Below, in pieces: positions 34,501-45,690 of a stretch of DNA of 64,000 nt. A program made the position numbers and the translations under genes. This DNA comes from Fomitopsis serialis (Eukaryota > Basidiomycota > Agaricomycetes > Polyporales > Fomitopsidaceae): contig NW_025955133.1 of assembly GCF_022376445.1 (NCBI RefSeq), positions 1 through 64,000 on the forward strand, in the 5' to 3' direction. The notes under the pieces were generated by a model. It was not told the DNA's origin, made no database searches, and saw only the letters and a list, made by a program, of their open reading frames with translations. Within the stretch, counting starts at the first letter, position 1. Each line of letters opens with the position of its first letter.

Positions 34501-35313
34501 GGAAGCCATGGATGTCTGACCGACGAAGGGAGGAGGCGAGAGGTTCAATCGCCAGGTCAAAGAGTAGACAGGATAGAGGGTCACCTTGTCGGACGCCTCG
34601 GGTTACCCGGAAGCGAGAGCTAGACTCTCCATTGATAATGACTTGGGTATGTGCGTTCGCATATAGGGCTTTCACTTTGTTGATAAAACGGCGAGGAAGG
34701 CGAAGGGCGTCCAGCGTGCGCCATAGATAGGTGTGGTCTATTTTATCATATGCTTTTTCTTGGTCGAGGGCAACGATGACTCCGTTGTCGTCGACAGCTT
34801 CAGCATAATCGACGAGGACTCGACAAGTTTGGGTTTGATCCTCGATGTGACGACCCGGGACAAAACCTGCCTGATCGCTATGGATGAGCTTGTCGGCAAC
34901 TTGGCCGAGACGAGTGGTGAGAGCCTTCGTGTAGATTTTGTAATCTGAATTCAGGAGGGTGATGGGTCGGTAGTTACTGATCTCGCGCCTGTCTCCCTTT
35001 TTGTATAGGGGACACATCCATCCGTCTGCAAAATTATTGTCTGGGGTCACGCCGTACCGCTCGATGTCATTGAAGACGAGAGTGAGGTAATCAAGACTAT
35101 TATATGCTCCTTCCGAGGAGTCACCTTTCGCAAGGGCGGACCAAAATTCGTATGGGATACCATCAAGGCCAGTGGCGCGGCCGGTTTGAGTACTGCGTAG
35201 GGCTTGCTTCACCTCGTCTCGGCTGACGTCACACGACAGGAGTTCGAGGTCTTCTCGGTCTAAGGAGGAGGGTAGTTCAGACAGGATGTTCGCCATCGCG
35301 GCCTCTTGGGCTG
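31529..35313 (-). CDS. LINE ORF2, reverse transcriptase half
   Basis: Open frame of about 1260 codons. RT blocks: GRATGLDGIPYEFW, GWMCPLYKKGDRREISNYRP, LIHSDQAGFVPGRHIEDQ, VIVALDQEKAYDKIDH, the RQGDPLSCLLF block, and the catalytic FADDT in place of the usual Y/F-x-DD. A thumb/linker region of about 600 residues follows, with a possible zinc ligand set CPCPECALSRVRGCTHPAKC. Near the C-terminus CSFCGLLETPSHILFDC is a zf-RVT motif. The upstream end is the 5-bp copia target duplication (35309-35313), across which the frame is continuous with the endonuclease half at 40987. The last codons run into the 84-bp repeats, so the native stop may be slightly earlier. The RT itself shows no stop or frameshift. 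Confidence 0.9.
35309..35313. repeat. target-site duplication, left copy (GGCTG)
   Basis: GGCTG directly abuts the left LTR and is repeated at 40987-40991 after the right LTR. Confidence 0.9.
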
Positions 35314-35777
35314 TAACGCAACAACAGTGGCGAGCACGGTCGTCGGGCTGTACACAGTCAAGACGACGGTCACCCTCAGTTCGTGCTCGGGATAGCAAGA
35401 CTACGTTGTATTAAAGCATACCTGTACACAGTCAAGACGACGGCTACGAGAGGTAGTGTAAGTGACTGTGTGCAGGACGAGACAAACTAACTAACTCACC
35501 CTCAGTTCGTGCTCGGGATAGCAAGACTGAGGGCGATGGGCGTACGAGCGAGGGTATAAGTGGGCGAGCGAGTCAGGCAGGAACAGGAACGAGATGGACT
35601 ATCAATGTCCTCGTATGGTAATGAATGTACGGGTGCGCACGGCGGACGCGGCGGGATAAGAGAACGGACGGGCGCATCGGACAGCGCGTAAGCAAAGGTA
35701 CATAAAAGAAAGATAGCGGGTATACGAGGAGGCCGGAAAGCCGGTTGAGTACGACGTACGGATCGTTTGCTCCAACA
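35314..35777 (-). repeat. copia LTR, 3' copy
   Basis: 464 bp. In element orientation it begins TGTTGGAGC and ends TTGCGTTA, so the end is TA rather than the usual CA. It contains an internal duplication of GTACACAGTCAAGACGACGG and of a CAGTTCGTGCTCGGGATAGC block. Confidence 0.93.
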
Positions 35778-35786
35778 CTCCCCCTC
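35778..35786 (-). promoter_or_regulatory. copia polypurine tract
   Basis: GAGGGGGAG on the minus strand lies immediately before TGTTGG of the 3' LTR, the place where plus-strand DNA synthesis is primed. Confidence 0.8.
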
Positions 35787-35790
35787 GATC

Positions 35791-38700
35791 CTACAGGAGT
35801 CCAAGCGCAACAGCGAAATGTTTGACCTTCGGGCTCGGAAGCGCCTTGGTAAGAGTGTCGGCGATCATCTCGTCAGTAGGGCAATACGAGAGTTTCATCT
35901 TCTTGTCTTGGATGATCCAGCGAATGAAGTGGAAACGAATGTCGATGTGCTTCGTGCGAGCGTGATACTGATGGTCCTGGGTGAGCGAGATGGCGGACAT
36001 GTTGTCGGATTTGAGAGGGACGGGCTCGGTGAAGGGGCGGAAGACCTGTCCGATGAGCGAGCGAAGCCAGAGGGCCTCCTTCGACGCATGAGTAATGGCA
36101 ACATACTCAGACTCGGTCGTCGACAGGGAGATCAGCTCCTGGCGTTTCGACGCCCAAGAGACAGCCCCACCGTCGATGATAAACGCGTACCCAGAGACCG
36201 CCTTGCGATCTTCGTGCGTCGACCCATCTGCGTCGGTATAGCCAACGAGATCCAGCGAGGTCGCACCATAGGTAAGCTTCAGCGTCTTCGTGCCAGCGAG
36301 GTACCGAAAGACTCGCTTCACAGCCTCCCAGTGTGCTCGACCAGGGTTCTGCGAGAAACGCGCGAGGATCGACACGGCGTAGGTGATGTCGGGGCGGGTC
36401 CCTAGTGAGGCGTACATGAGAGAACCGACAGCCTCGCGGTACGGGATGTTGCGCATCTCCGCAGTCTCGGCGGGCGTCTGCGGCGACTGCGTAGTGGAGA
36501 GCTGGACGTGCGGGTCCATTGGCGAGGAAACAGGTCGCGCATCTTCGAGGTTGTATCGGCGGAGGATTGACTCGATGTAGCTGACCTGGGACAACGACAG
36601 GGTGTGTGCCTCACGGTCGCGCTGGACCGCGAAACCTAAGATCCAGTGGATCTCGCCCTCGTCGGTGATCTGAAAATCCTTACGCAAGTTCGTTTTCACC
36701 TCGTCCATTAGACCGACTGACGCAACAATCGTCAGGTCGTCGACGTGCACGCCCATCGCAATGAGCTTGCCACGCTCCGAGCGATAGAAGACGGCCTGGT
36801 CCACGTCGCACGGGGACATGCGGAGGCGGTCCTTCAAAACACTTCGAAGTTTCCTGTGCCAGCTTCGGGCGCTCTGGCGAAGTCCGTACAGCGGGCGCAG
36901 CAGACGGAGCGCCAGGGTCTTATCCTCGGTGAGTTTCAAACCAGGCGGCATAGGCGGCAGCGACATGTAGATGACCTCATCTTCTTCGAATTCACCATTC
37001 AGGTAAGCACTTTTTATGTCGACCTGGTGGACATCGAAGTCGTGACGCGCCGCAAAGGCTAGCAGGGTGCGAATGGACGCCATCCGAGCGACAGGCGCGT
37101 AGGTGTCGAAGAAGTCAACCCCTGGCACCTGTGAGAACCCCGAGCCACAAGACGTGCACGGTAGCGGTACACGCTTCCGGCCGCGTCCTTCTTCGCATGA
37201 AACACCCATCGGCAACTCACGATGTTCGCGCCCGGCGGGGGCCGTTTGAGACGCCAGGTGCCGTGCGATTCAAGCGCACGAACTTCCTCACGCATCGCCT
37301 CCCACCAACGCTCTTTCTCCGGCCGTCTCTCGACCTCTGCAACTGACTGCGGGTCCAAGCCCTCAGCCTCGGCGACGTGTGCAGCCATGGCGGTGCCGCT
37401 CAGCTCTTCAACGAGCTCGGCGACCAGGGCTTGAGCAGGGGCATCCTCTGCAGGGAGCTGGACACCGCGCGGTACGTCGTCCGCGCTCTTGCCCTCGAGA
37501 ATGTCGCTGACCTTTTGCGACGGCTTTCGCACACGTACCGGCCGCGGCGCTGGCGGCGGTTCGAGCGTCTTCGGGGCCGACGGCGGGGTGGATGGCTCGG
37601 TCGCGATGGGAGGCTCCTGCTCGCCAGCAGAGCTCTCCTCATCAGCGTCGGATTCGGGCTTGTCATCAGGCTCCGACTCCCCCTCAAGCTCGACATCCTC
37701 GGTGACGACAGGAGGGGCATCCGCTTTGCCAAAGCGGATGTTGCGCTCGACTGTTATGCGCCGACCCTCAGGCCAGTACACCCGGTGTCCCTTGCTCTGG
37801 GCGTCGTACCCGACCCAGCGCGCCGCCTTCGCGCGCTCGCCAACCTTTCCAGTCGACGTGTCGTGTACCCACACCACTGTACCCCACACTGGCAGTCCAG
37901 TCAGTCGCGGCGGGTGTCCGTTGGCAGCCTCGAACGGTGTCTTACCGTCGAGCGCCTTCGTCGACGTGCGGTTCTTCAACCAGACCGCGTGCATCACGGC
38001 CTCGCCCCAGAGGAACGCCGGGAGTTCCGCCGCGATCAACATCGCGCGGGTCTTCTCCATCAACGTGCGGTTCAGGCGTTCCGACACGCCGGCCTCCTCG
38101 TGCGTATCGTGCACAGATAGCTTGTGTGCGATGCCACGAGCTTCAAGGTGAGCTTTAAATTCGTCGCTCAGGTACTCTCCACCACGATCAGTGTTCAGGC
38201 TTTGATGCGCTTGCCGTGATGGTTTTCGAGCCAGGCTTCGCACGCCTTGAATGCTGTGAACGACTCACTCTTCAGCCGCAGCAGATAGAGTAGCGTCCAT
38301 CGTGTCGCATCGTCGGTGAAGGTGATGTAGAACTTCCGACCTCCGATTGTAGTGGTACGGGCTGCACCCCACAGGTCCGAATGTATCTCCTCCCCCATCT
38401 CCTCCGCACGCTGACCTTCGCGTACAGCAGGAACGTGCTTGCGGTCAGCTTCGCGCGCGTGCACACATCACATGTCTCCGGCTCGTCGGAGGGCACCAGG
38501 GCACCCCCAGGATATGACCACTCGACACAAGCTCACGGATGGCGCGTGGCGCGATATGGCCTAGGCGACGATGTAGGTCCATGACAGTGAGTTTCTCAAC
38601 TGAGGCAGCGGCATTGGCTGAACCGTCCACGCGTGTGCGCGTTACCATGTAGAGACCGCGGGACTTCGGGATGGTGCCCACAGCACGTCCGTCCTTGTCG

Positions 38701-39540
38701 GCGATGATGCACTTCCCACTGGCGAACGTGGTGGTGTATCCGGCGTCGTCGATACGGCCAATCGATACAAGATTAAAACCGAGAGCGGGCGTGTACAACA
38801 CCCGTGTCAGGCGGATCGGCGAACGAGGCGATGGGTCGTTCGGCACAAAGACAACCATGTCACCGACTCCAGTAGCCTGGAACTGCTGCTGGTTGGCAGC
38901 GTTCAACGTCTGCGGCTTCGTCTCGTGGAAGGTAAGGAAGTCTTCTCGATATGGCGACATATGGTGACTCGCCCCAGAATCATAGAGGTCAACGATGGTA
39001 GATTCGGTAGCGACGAATGCGCTAGCAGGAGCAGCAGTAATATACACATTGTCGGGATCCTCGGGTTCATCAACCGGATCCTCCAACAGACGAAGCTCCT
39101 CCTCGACAGCTCGCATCCAGGTGGCGATGGTTACAGGCTCGGGTCCGGCATCAGTCGCGACCCAGACGTCTTCGACCCAGCGTGCAACAACAGCAGCTCG
39201 AGCGGCAACAGGCACAGAGTCGGGGGCAGGCATGTCCAACTCGTCGTTATCCGCAGGTAGGTCGTTGCGTACAGACCCGGAGTCGCTCGAAGCTGACACT
39301 GTCTGCAGGGATGGCATCGAGTCCGTGTCCGACACTTCGGTAAGTCCGGTGATGTCGGAGCGAGCATCGTCGTCGAACAACTCGGGCAGTGTGCCTTCGT
39401 CAGAGGAAGCGAGCGAGGGAACGTAGGCGGACCACGCGCCAGCAACCTCGTCGAGCGATGCGACAGCCGCAGCCGCAGCCGCAGCCGCGTTGGCAGCGCC
39501 GTCCTTGCCCTTCGCGGGTTTGGACTTCGAGCAGCAGGCT
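35791..39540 (-). pseudogene. copia pol (protease, integrase, RT, RNase H), frameshifted
   Basis: Protease active site DSGASHH in the frame at 38445-39380; the pre-integrase LHRRLGHI and CDVCTRAKL cysteines; integrase core GEEIHSDLWGAARTTTIGG, NTDRGGEYL and ERLNRTLMEKTRAML; a Pro/Glu-rich linker. The RT has WVFHAKKD, YAPVARMASIRTLLA, DVHQVDIKSAYLNGE, LYGLRQSARSWH and the active site VHVDDL. RNase H has GYTDADGSTHEDRKAVSG, LSTTESEYVAI and ARTKHIDIRFHFIRW. Three single-base deletions break pol at about 38490, 38210 and 37130, and one more separates it from gag at 39540. RT-RNase H from about 37125 down to the stop at 35791 is one clean frame. As written the locus cannot make a full polyprotein. 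Confidence 0.9.
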
Positions 39541-40429
39541 TAGGCGTACCAGATGAGTCACCACTCTTCGCGCCATTCTCCTTCGGACTCGGGCACTGAT
39601 CCTGGCGATGGCCCTTCCCTCCGCAGTTCCAGCAAACACCCACGGGCTTCTGAGGTCCACGACCGCGACCCTTCGGCTTCTCCGTCGACATGACGCTGGC
39701 AGCGACGCCGGCGTCTTTCTGCTTGGCCTTGGCCTTCAGGTTTCCACTAAAACGACGGTCCCACTCTTCCAGCGCGATCTCCATCAGAGAGTCTGCGTCG
39801 AGGGCAGGGGCTTCTTCCGTCGGTGCGTCGGCGAGTAGCGGAGCGATCGGCGTGGTCTGGAAGCGACGGGCGAACTTCGCGGTGGCAGAGATTTGAGACA
39901 CGAAGGTCGACAACTCCTCGGGAAGGAAGTTGATGACCAAGGCAGCGTATTCGGCATCGCTAACCTTAATATCGTTTGTCAGAAGCTCCTCGTACTTGAC
40001 GCGCAGGCGATCAAGCTCGGTATGGAGGTTCGCGCCAGATGTCGCACGCATAGTCAAGAACTGGGTGCGAAGGTTCGCACGTATGAGCATCGACTTCGAG
40101 GTGAACTCCTGGACGATGGCGGCCCAGATGGCAGCCGCCGTCTCCTTCCGGGCGTGCTTCGTGAAGGTAATGTCGGGGAGTTTCTGAGTGAGGAGGTACA
40201 TCGCTAACGACTCCTTCTTCGCCCAGGCTGTGAAGGTCGTCTGTTCGGCTGGTGTGACGTGTGCGGCATCGGCAGGGGTCGGGCGTGGCGACGTCCCATC
40301 GAAGTGGTCCCATGCGTCCTTTTGCTTCACGGCGATTTGGAAGCGTTGACGGAAGGTAAACCAATTCTTCCCCGTAGCATCAAGCTTATCGAAAGCTGAG
40401 CTGTAGTCGGCGAGTGACGTACTCGTCAT
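39541..40429 (-). CDS. copia gag
   Basis: Capsid-nucleocapsid protein. The ATG at 40429 opens MTSTSLADYSSAFDKL, followed by WFTFRQRFQIAVKQKDAW and LRTQFLTMRATSGANLHTEL, the helical copia capsid (UBN2-like) pattern. Then come a basic segment (KGRGRGPQKP) and one CCHC knuckle, CWNCGGKGHRQDQC. The frame stays open to 39131 but leaves the true polyprotein near 39540, where protease sequence continues in another frame. Copia elements usually encode one polyprotein, so this break is either decay, sequencing error or, less likely, programmed frameshifting. Confidence 0.88.
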
Positions 40430-40513
40430 AGCGGCGGCAGTGGGCTAGGACGGGTAGGGAAGGAATGGGCAAGTGAGGCGAGCAAAGGTGAGTCTTGTTA
40501 CGGCTAGAACGCG

Positions 40514-40525
40514 GGGCTCATAACC
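40514..40525 (-). promoter_or_regulatory. copia primer-binding site, iMet tRNA anticodon arm
   Basis: Right next to the 5' LTR the minus strand reads GGTTATGAGCCC, which is complementary to GGGCTCATAACC, the anticodon stem-loop of fungal initiator tRNA-Met. Drosophila copia is primed by a cleaved half-tRNA in the same way. Confidence 0.8.
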
Positions 40526-40986
40526 TAACGCAACAACAGTGGCGAGCACGAGTCGTCGGGCTGTACACAGTCAAGACGACGGCCTCAGTTCGTGCTCGGG
40601 ATAGCAAGACTGAGTTGTATTAAAGCATACCTGTACACAGTCAAGACGACGGCTACGAGAGGTAGTGTAAGTGACTGTGTGCAGGACGAGACAAACTAAC
40701 TAACTCACCCTCAGTTCGTGCTCGGGATAGCAAGACTGAGGGCGATGGGCGTACGAGCGAGGGTATAAGTGGGCGAGCGAGTCAGGCAGGAACAGGAACG
40801 AGATGGACTATCAATGTCCTCGTATGGTAATGAATGTACGGGTGCGCACGGCGGACGCGGCGGGATAAGAGAACGGACGGGCGCATCGGACAGCGCGTAA
40901 GCAAAGGTACATAAAAGAAAGATAGCGGGTATACGAGGAGGCCGGAAAGCCGGTTGAGTACGACGTACGGATCGTTTGCTCCAACA
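40526..40986 (-). repeat. copia LTR, 5' copy
   Basis: 461 bp, partner of the LTR at 35314-35777; should hold the element promoter. It ends in GGCTG duplication at 40987. Confidence 0.93.
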
Positions 40987-40991
40987 GGCTG
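40987..40991. repeat. target-site duplication, right copy (GGCTG)
   Basis: Matches 35309-35313 exactly. Confidence 0.9.
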
Positions 40992-42615
40992 CCGGGCACC
41001 AACTTGGGAGATCCGTCGATTGGATCTCATCATGGTAGTCTCTCGCTATAGTCGCCATTCGGTCTGAGCGTCGAGCGAAAGTAGGGGATGTGGACTTCGG
41101 GTCACGGAGTGAGTATATTACGTCTCTGGGTTTACGGTCTTTATTAATCATCGACCAGTATTTTGTGACGCGTTCCGCGTTCAGTACATATCTTGTGGTG
41201 GTGTTAAGTTTTGCGAGCGAGGATCGGCGGCGTTCAAGCTCAAGGATACGGTTGTTGACAGCTGCCGCAGCGTGTAGTAGTGTGGCCGACGTGGTGAAGG
41301 CAGGGTTGCGCTCGATCTCAACGAGGTGTGCAGTCAGGCGTTTAATCTCAGCGGCCAGTTTTGGAGTTTTCACTCGGAGACGTTGCCGTGCTAGGGTCTG
41401 TATGTCACGTTTAAAGGCAGCATGTATGTGTTGTATTGAGTATCCCGGGGTGCGTGTCGTATCGTCTGTAAGCGTCTTCATTCGATCCATCGCGGTCTTT
41501 CCAAGGGCGGACGCATCTTGCATGAACTGGACGTCGGACAGGAGGTGCAGTGGCATCGTCCACCGGCCGCGCCCTATGAAAGGCGAGTTTGGGGTGGTAA
41601 GGGCAGCGCTGACAAGTTTGTGATCGGTATGTACACTTGTGGCCCGTATCGTCCAGGTGTGGGAGGAATTGATCAGGTTCATGGAGGCATAGATCCGGTC
41701 TAGACGTGAGCAGGATAAACTGCCTCGCTGAGGAAACGTATATTCCTTACGGGTGGGCTCAGACGTGCGCCAGCCATCATGTAGGCGGAAGCGACGTAGT
41801 AGGTCACGGAAGCTGGTGACGGCGGCGATATTATCCTCCTTTGCTGGTAGTCGGTCAATGGCTTCCTCAACGATGTTGAAGTCGCCCGCGAGGATGTCTG
41901 GAGTTTGGTATTTGCCTCTCTCTGCCATGCTGAGGAGGAGTTGCCAGAAGGCAGCGTTATCACGGGGGGCATTGGGGGCATATACATTTAGAACGGTGAG
42001 GCGTTTCTCGGCATGCCAGTGGAGTCGGAGTAGGGCAGCTCTACCAGGGACTAGTACTTGGAAGTGTACGTTAGCTGTATCAACGAGTTCGCGGTTGAGA
42101 ACAATGGCAACACCTTGCTGTGACGACGCCGTTGTTGAAGGTGAGTTCCATATGGCTAGGCACCTGCCATATAGCTTTTTGACGGTGTCTGAGTCGTCAG
42201 CGCTCAAGTGAGTTTCTTGTAAGCATAGGAGACCGATTCGGTCCTCCCGAACAAGTTGGTTGATCTCGTTCCACTTGCAATTCTGAGGGCCGACAGGGCC
42301 GCCTCTCCCATTTAGATTTAGGGAGCAGATGTTAAGGCTTGCCTTTGTGTGACGTCCAGAGGGTCGGTCAGAATGCCCAGTGGTGCGACACGGCATTGCC
42401 TGTGGTGGTCGACCGCGATCCCGGTCAGTTCGGGCGGGCGAACTGAGTGTATGGATCGAGGTAGCCCCGTCGCCGAGTTCCTCCATCCGATCATTGAGAT
42501 CAGCAAGGGCGGGGGACGCGGTGGTCTCTCTCGGTTGGAGGAGAGGTATGCCGGGAACCAGATATTCGTCCGTGGGGGGTTGTTCAATATGTAAGTTCAC
42601 CGTTGGGGTACGCAC
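40987..42615 (-). CDS. LINE ORF2, APE endonuclease half
   Basis: N-terminal part of ORF2. AP-endonuclease-like motifs: LNICSLNLNGRG, GLLCLQETHLS (metal-binding Glu), LTVLNVYAPNAPRD, ILAGDFNIVEEAIDR (Asp, Asn), SRLDRIYAS and TDHKLV (catalytic His). About 200 residues of helical linker follow, rich in basic residues (RRRSSLAKLNTTTRYVLNAE). The frame crosses the copia insertion point: with one copy of GGCTG counted it continues into the RT half without a shift. The start at 42615 is the first in-frame ATG; an overlap or reinitiation with ORF1, which ends at 42972, would need a 350-base spacer. Confidence 0.9.
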
Positions 42616-42971
42616 ATCCGACTACAACGATCCATCGGAGGCGAGAGACACTCCTGGTCTCTTCAGGGGACATGCTATAGGTATAGCGCGGCCTCTCGGC
42701 CAGAGCAAGTCTAGAAGTGCCCTCAGAGCTGTTGGGGAATCACGCCAGGGTCGTCCGGCTTTCCTGTCCCGCAGGGCGGTCAGTAAGTGTGGGCCATCCG
42801 AGTCCCAGCGATCAGGTTGTCAGTGAATACATTGTTCGAGGCGAGGGGGAGGTTTTAGAAAGGCTACGGGGAGTCCAGCGAAATCATGCGCAAAGGTCAC
42901 ATATATTTGGAGCAACGACGTATATAAGAGAAAGCGGGGGGGGACACGTGCGAAGGAAGTACAGTAGATGT
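42616..42971. other. LINE inter-ORF spacer
   Basis: About 350 bases between ORF1 stop and ORF2 start with no coding signal on the minus strand. Confidence 0.5.
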
Positions 42972-44273
42972 CTAGGCGTAGTCATTGTGCGAGCCACGTC
43001 GTGCCCCGGCGCCGTTTCGACGACCGCGGGGTCCATTTCCACGCGCACGACCGCCGCGGCCGCCACGGCCTCCTCGTCCACCACTGTTTGCTCGCTGTTC
43101 AGCACGCTGTTCAGCCTCCATGGCGCGACGTGCGCCGGCGATCGTTTCACGGACCTGGTCCATGGATGGGCCATGCCAGCCAGGTGTCGTAGGGAGAGTG
43201 CAGGAGTTAGGCGGGTGATCAGTGCTGTGGCAATACAGACAGAAGAAAGCCTGCGTCACGAGCGTAGGCGGGCCAGCGTATTTCCCGCCAAATGCGAACT
43301 CACGGAGGCGCGAGCGGAACGCTTGCCAGCCATTTGCATCGGCGGTGGGCGACTCAATATAGAGGAGTACAACGGGCTCCTCATCGGTCTCGTCGCGTCC
43401 GACTCGTACCCGGATCTGGCGCACTCGGAGGGATTTGAGAACGAGGCGATGGGCGTCGTCGACGGTGAGGTGGCGCCACCGGCCGTCTGTGCCGATGTCG
43501 ACCGCGATGAGCGAGCGAGTCAAGTCGTATATCTCCTTTGAGGTGAGGCCTTTCAGGAAACCGGCGACGATCTCCTCGTCAGTCTTACCGAGGCGTTCTG
43601 GGTGCCACCAGCCACCGATGAAGGTTGGGGGGATGCGCGATGTGGTGAAGACGCCAATGGTGCCGTCAGTGGTGGATATGAAGGGGCGGCGCGAGAACTC
43701 GATGCGTTGCTCAATTGTGAGGTTGCTGACGCGATAGAACCAGGGCTTGGCGTTCGGCGTCGTGGGTTTGACCGCAGCGATGGGCTGTGTGATCCTCGCG
43801 TTCGGGGCTTTCAGACGCGAGTGGAAGATGTTTTCTGCCATCGTTAGACGGCCATGTTGGCCTTTGTCCTCGCTGCCCTGTCCTAAGAAGTGGATAAAGA
43901 TCGATTCACCTTCTTCGAGGTCCCACTCGTCGATCTGCGATTGTAGGATGTTACGGTAGGCCCAATCGAGATCGTCGCCTTGGATCGCATGCCACCCGCC
44001 CGGGGGAGTGCGTGTCATCATGCGCGCTGGCGGCAGACCAGGCGCATGCGCGAGCGGGGCGATAGGTCCAGCAGGTGCCGCTGGGGGTTGGTTAGGAGCG
44101 GGAGCGGGTGCGAGCGGGGCAATCGAGCCAGGATGTGCGTTGTGGAAAGGGCCGGGGGCAAAGTGTACAGGCCGGGGGTGGAGGATAGAGGGAGAGCGAA
44201 CAAGGGGGGGCGGGCCGTCAGCAGCGTCATCGTACGGGAAGCGAGATGGGCCGTCCACCGGTTGGCGGAGCAC
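42972..44273 (-). CDS. LINE ORF1 with CCHC knuckle
   Basis: Open frame of 433 codons in the gag-like position of a LINE. The N-terminal 100 residues are Pro/Ala rich (APAPAPNQPPAAPAGPIAPL). A central domain follows (WHAIQGDDLDWAYRNILQSQ; WWHPERLGKTDEEIVAGFL), then one CCHC knuckle CLYCHSTDHPPNSC (C-x2-C-x4-H-x4-C), and a very basic Gly/Arg tail (GGRGGRGGRGGRARGNG) suited to RNA binding. The frame is still open upstream of 44273, where the first codon listed is a GTG, so the true N-terminus is likely further 5'. Confidence 0.82.
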   Translation of the reverse strand: MLRQPVDGPSRFPYDDAADGPPPLVRSPSILHPRPVHFAPGPFHNAHPGSIAPLAPAPAPNQPPAAPAGPIAPLAHAPGLPPARMMTRTPPGGWHAIQGDDLDWAYRNILQSQIDEWDLEEGESIFIHFLGQGSEDKGQHGRLTMAENIFHSRLKAPNARITQPIAAVKPTTPNAKPWFYRVSNLTIEQRIEFSRRPFISTTDGTIGVFTTSRIPPTFIGGWWHPERLGKTDEEIVAGFLKGLTSKEIYDLTRSLIAVDIGTDGRWRHLTVDDAHRLVLKSLRVRQIRVRVGRDETDEEPVVLLYIESPTADANGWQAFRSRLREFAFGGKYAGPPTLVTQAFFCLYCHSTDHPPNSCTLPTTPGWHGPSMDQVRETIAGARRAMEAEQRAEQRANSGGRGGRGGRGGRARGNGPRGRRNGAGARRGSHNDYA

Positions 44274-44530
44274 CGTTTTTCCTTTCTCGGTCGCGGTAGC
44301 GCGGGTACACGATGCATCAGTCGTCTCAGGTGCGTAGAGAGCGGGAGAGGTGACGTCGCCTTGCGCAAGGAAGAGGGTAGTGGTCCGTGCGTCGAGGGGG
44401 CGAGTCGCGGTAAGTCGTCGAGCGGTGGGAGGTGCGGAGGGAGGTCTCTCTCAGGGCGCGTACTAGGTGAGCCGGCAGGCGTGTATAGGTCTATGTCATT
44501 CGAGTCAGGGGGACTGATACAAGTATGTTA

Positions 44531-45690
44531 TCAACGAACTATCTGCTGACCCTCTATGTCACCCTCCACATATACGCGCGCCGACAAAGACGGCAGATTG
44601 TGGAAGTTCGGGGTTTGGTCCTCCAGGTAACGGCGGATCCAGGACGGGCTGCCGTAAGCTTGGCGGGTACGTAGCGATGCCTGCCGGTCATCTGTATGCG
44701 TCGGGAGTGCGCGGCGGCGGCCGGCGAACAGTGGGTTAGTTCAGGGCATGGGAAGATGCGACGTTGAACGTACGAGGGCTAAGGGCAGGAGGACCGTTGT
44801 CATCGAGACTTCGCATGATTACATCCTCCGGCTCGATGTCCGAGGTTGTGATAGCGGGAGGGTCAGTGCGGTTGTCATCGCCGATAGACGGGGACGAGAG
44901 AATGACGATGGCCTCGTCGACAGCGTGAAGTGCGTCGCGGGGAGTCGGAGACGGTGAGGCCTGGACGCGGTTGACGGTTCCGGCGTTCTCGTCGTGGTCG
45001 CCGGTGTCGGTGGACACTCGGCGACGTTTGCGTGTGTCGCTGGTGAGGCGGTGCGTAGCGTGCGGCGGGGACTTGGCGGAGGCCTCAGACGAGCTGGGGA
45101 CGTGGAGCTCATCCTCGGTTTCAGCCGGAGGCTTCCGGTCGCGTCTATGGGTCTTCTTGCCCTTGGGCTTGGAAGCTCTTTTCTTCGACGCCGAGGGACG
45201 ACGGCCCGAGCGGGTGCGTCCTACATTGAGGTCGGGCTCGATCTCCTCCGCTGTGAGGCGTGAGGAAGGGGGAGATGTGGAGGTAAGACGAAGATAGGCT
45301 TACTTTTGACTTCGACTGCGTTGACGACAGTCTCTGTCGACGCAGTTTGCGCGATCTCGGTCGTGGCCGCGGTGTCCTTGTATTGCTCGCCCAGGGCCGG
45401 ATTCGCGGTGTCGGCGGCCGGCGGGACCTTGGTCGCAGACGAGGGCGAAGCGGGACGGGTCATGACGGCGGCATAGCTGAAGCCCGAGCGCTTGACTGGG
45501 GAGATCGCGCGGGGAGACCCCACGGATTGCCGGTTGGCGGAGGGAGCGGCTCAGCGTTGACTCGGATCGGGGAAGAGGACTTCACGAGCGAGGCTGCGCG
45601 GAGGCGTTCGATCGAAGCGGAGGGGCAGTCGGCGGCGGGAGGCTGTCCGGTGCCGTCGTTCGAGGCAGTGGGAGTCAGGGTGGGGTGCAT
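44531..45690 (-). pseudogene. degenerate LINE ORF1-like 5' sequence
   Basis: Coding-like, low-complexity sequence in several frames: MHPTLTPTASNDGTGQPPAA from 45690, shifting near 45520 to PRAISPVKRSGFSYAAVM, then a basic segment (SKKRASKPKGKKTHRRDRK) and, near 44531-44740, SPSWIRRYLEDQTPNFHNLP before a stop. Composition resembles gag-like N-terminal regions. Frame changes near 45520 and 45250 suggest decay or indels. Confidence 0.55.

Larger units (their letters stand above)
35314..40986 (-). mobile_element. Ty1/copia LTR retrotransposon inserted in the LINE
   Basis: 5673-bp element with two LTRs (35314-35777 and 40526-40986), 5-bp duplication GGCTG, primer site and polypurine tract, and gag-protease-integrase-RT-RNase H in copia order on the minus strand. 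Over their last 350 bases the LTRs are identical by eye; differences are three small changes in the first 110 bases. The coding region has about four single-base frame breaks (near 39540, 38490, 38210 and 37130). Confidence 0.95.
31251..45690 (-). mobile_element. LINE retrotransposon (APE-RT type), split by a copia element
   Basis: Non-LTR element on the minus strand. ORF1 (CCHC knuckle) is at 42972-44273, ORF2 endonuclease half at 40987-42615, ORF2 reverse-transcriptase half at 31529-35313, with a repeat-rich 3' tail. The 5' end is uncertain: a degenerate ORF1-like stretch reaches 45690. Domain order (APE endonuclease, RT, zf-RVT) matches fungal Tad1-like LINEs; the clade assignment is tentative. 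The insertion by a second transposon is described separately. Confidence 0.85.

Noticed and set aside
37377..38151. Long plus-strand ORFs within the copia element
   Set aside because: Antisense of the integrase and linker; no promoter or motif.
42349..42826. Plus-strand ORFs opposite the ORF2 start
   Set aside because: Mirror frames of the LINE, without independent evidence.
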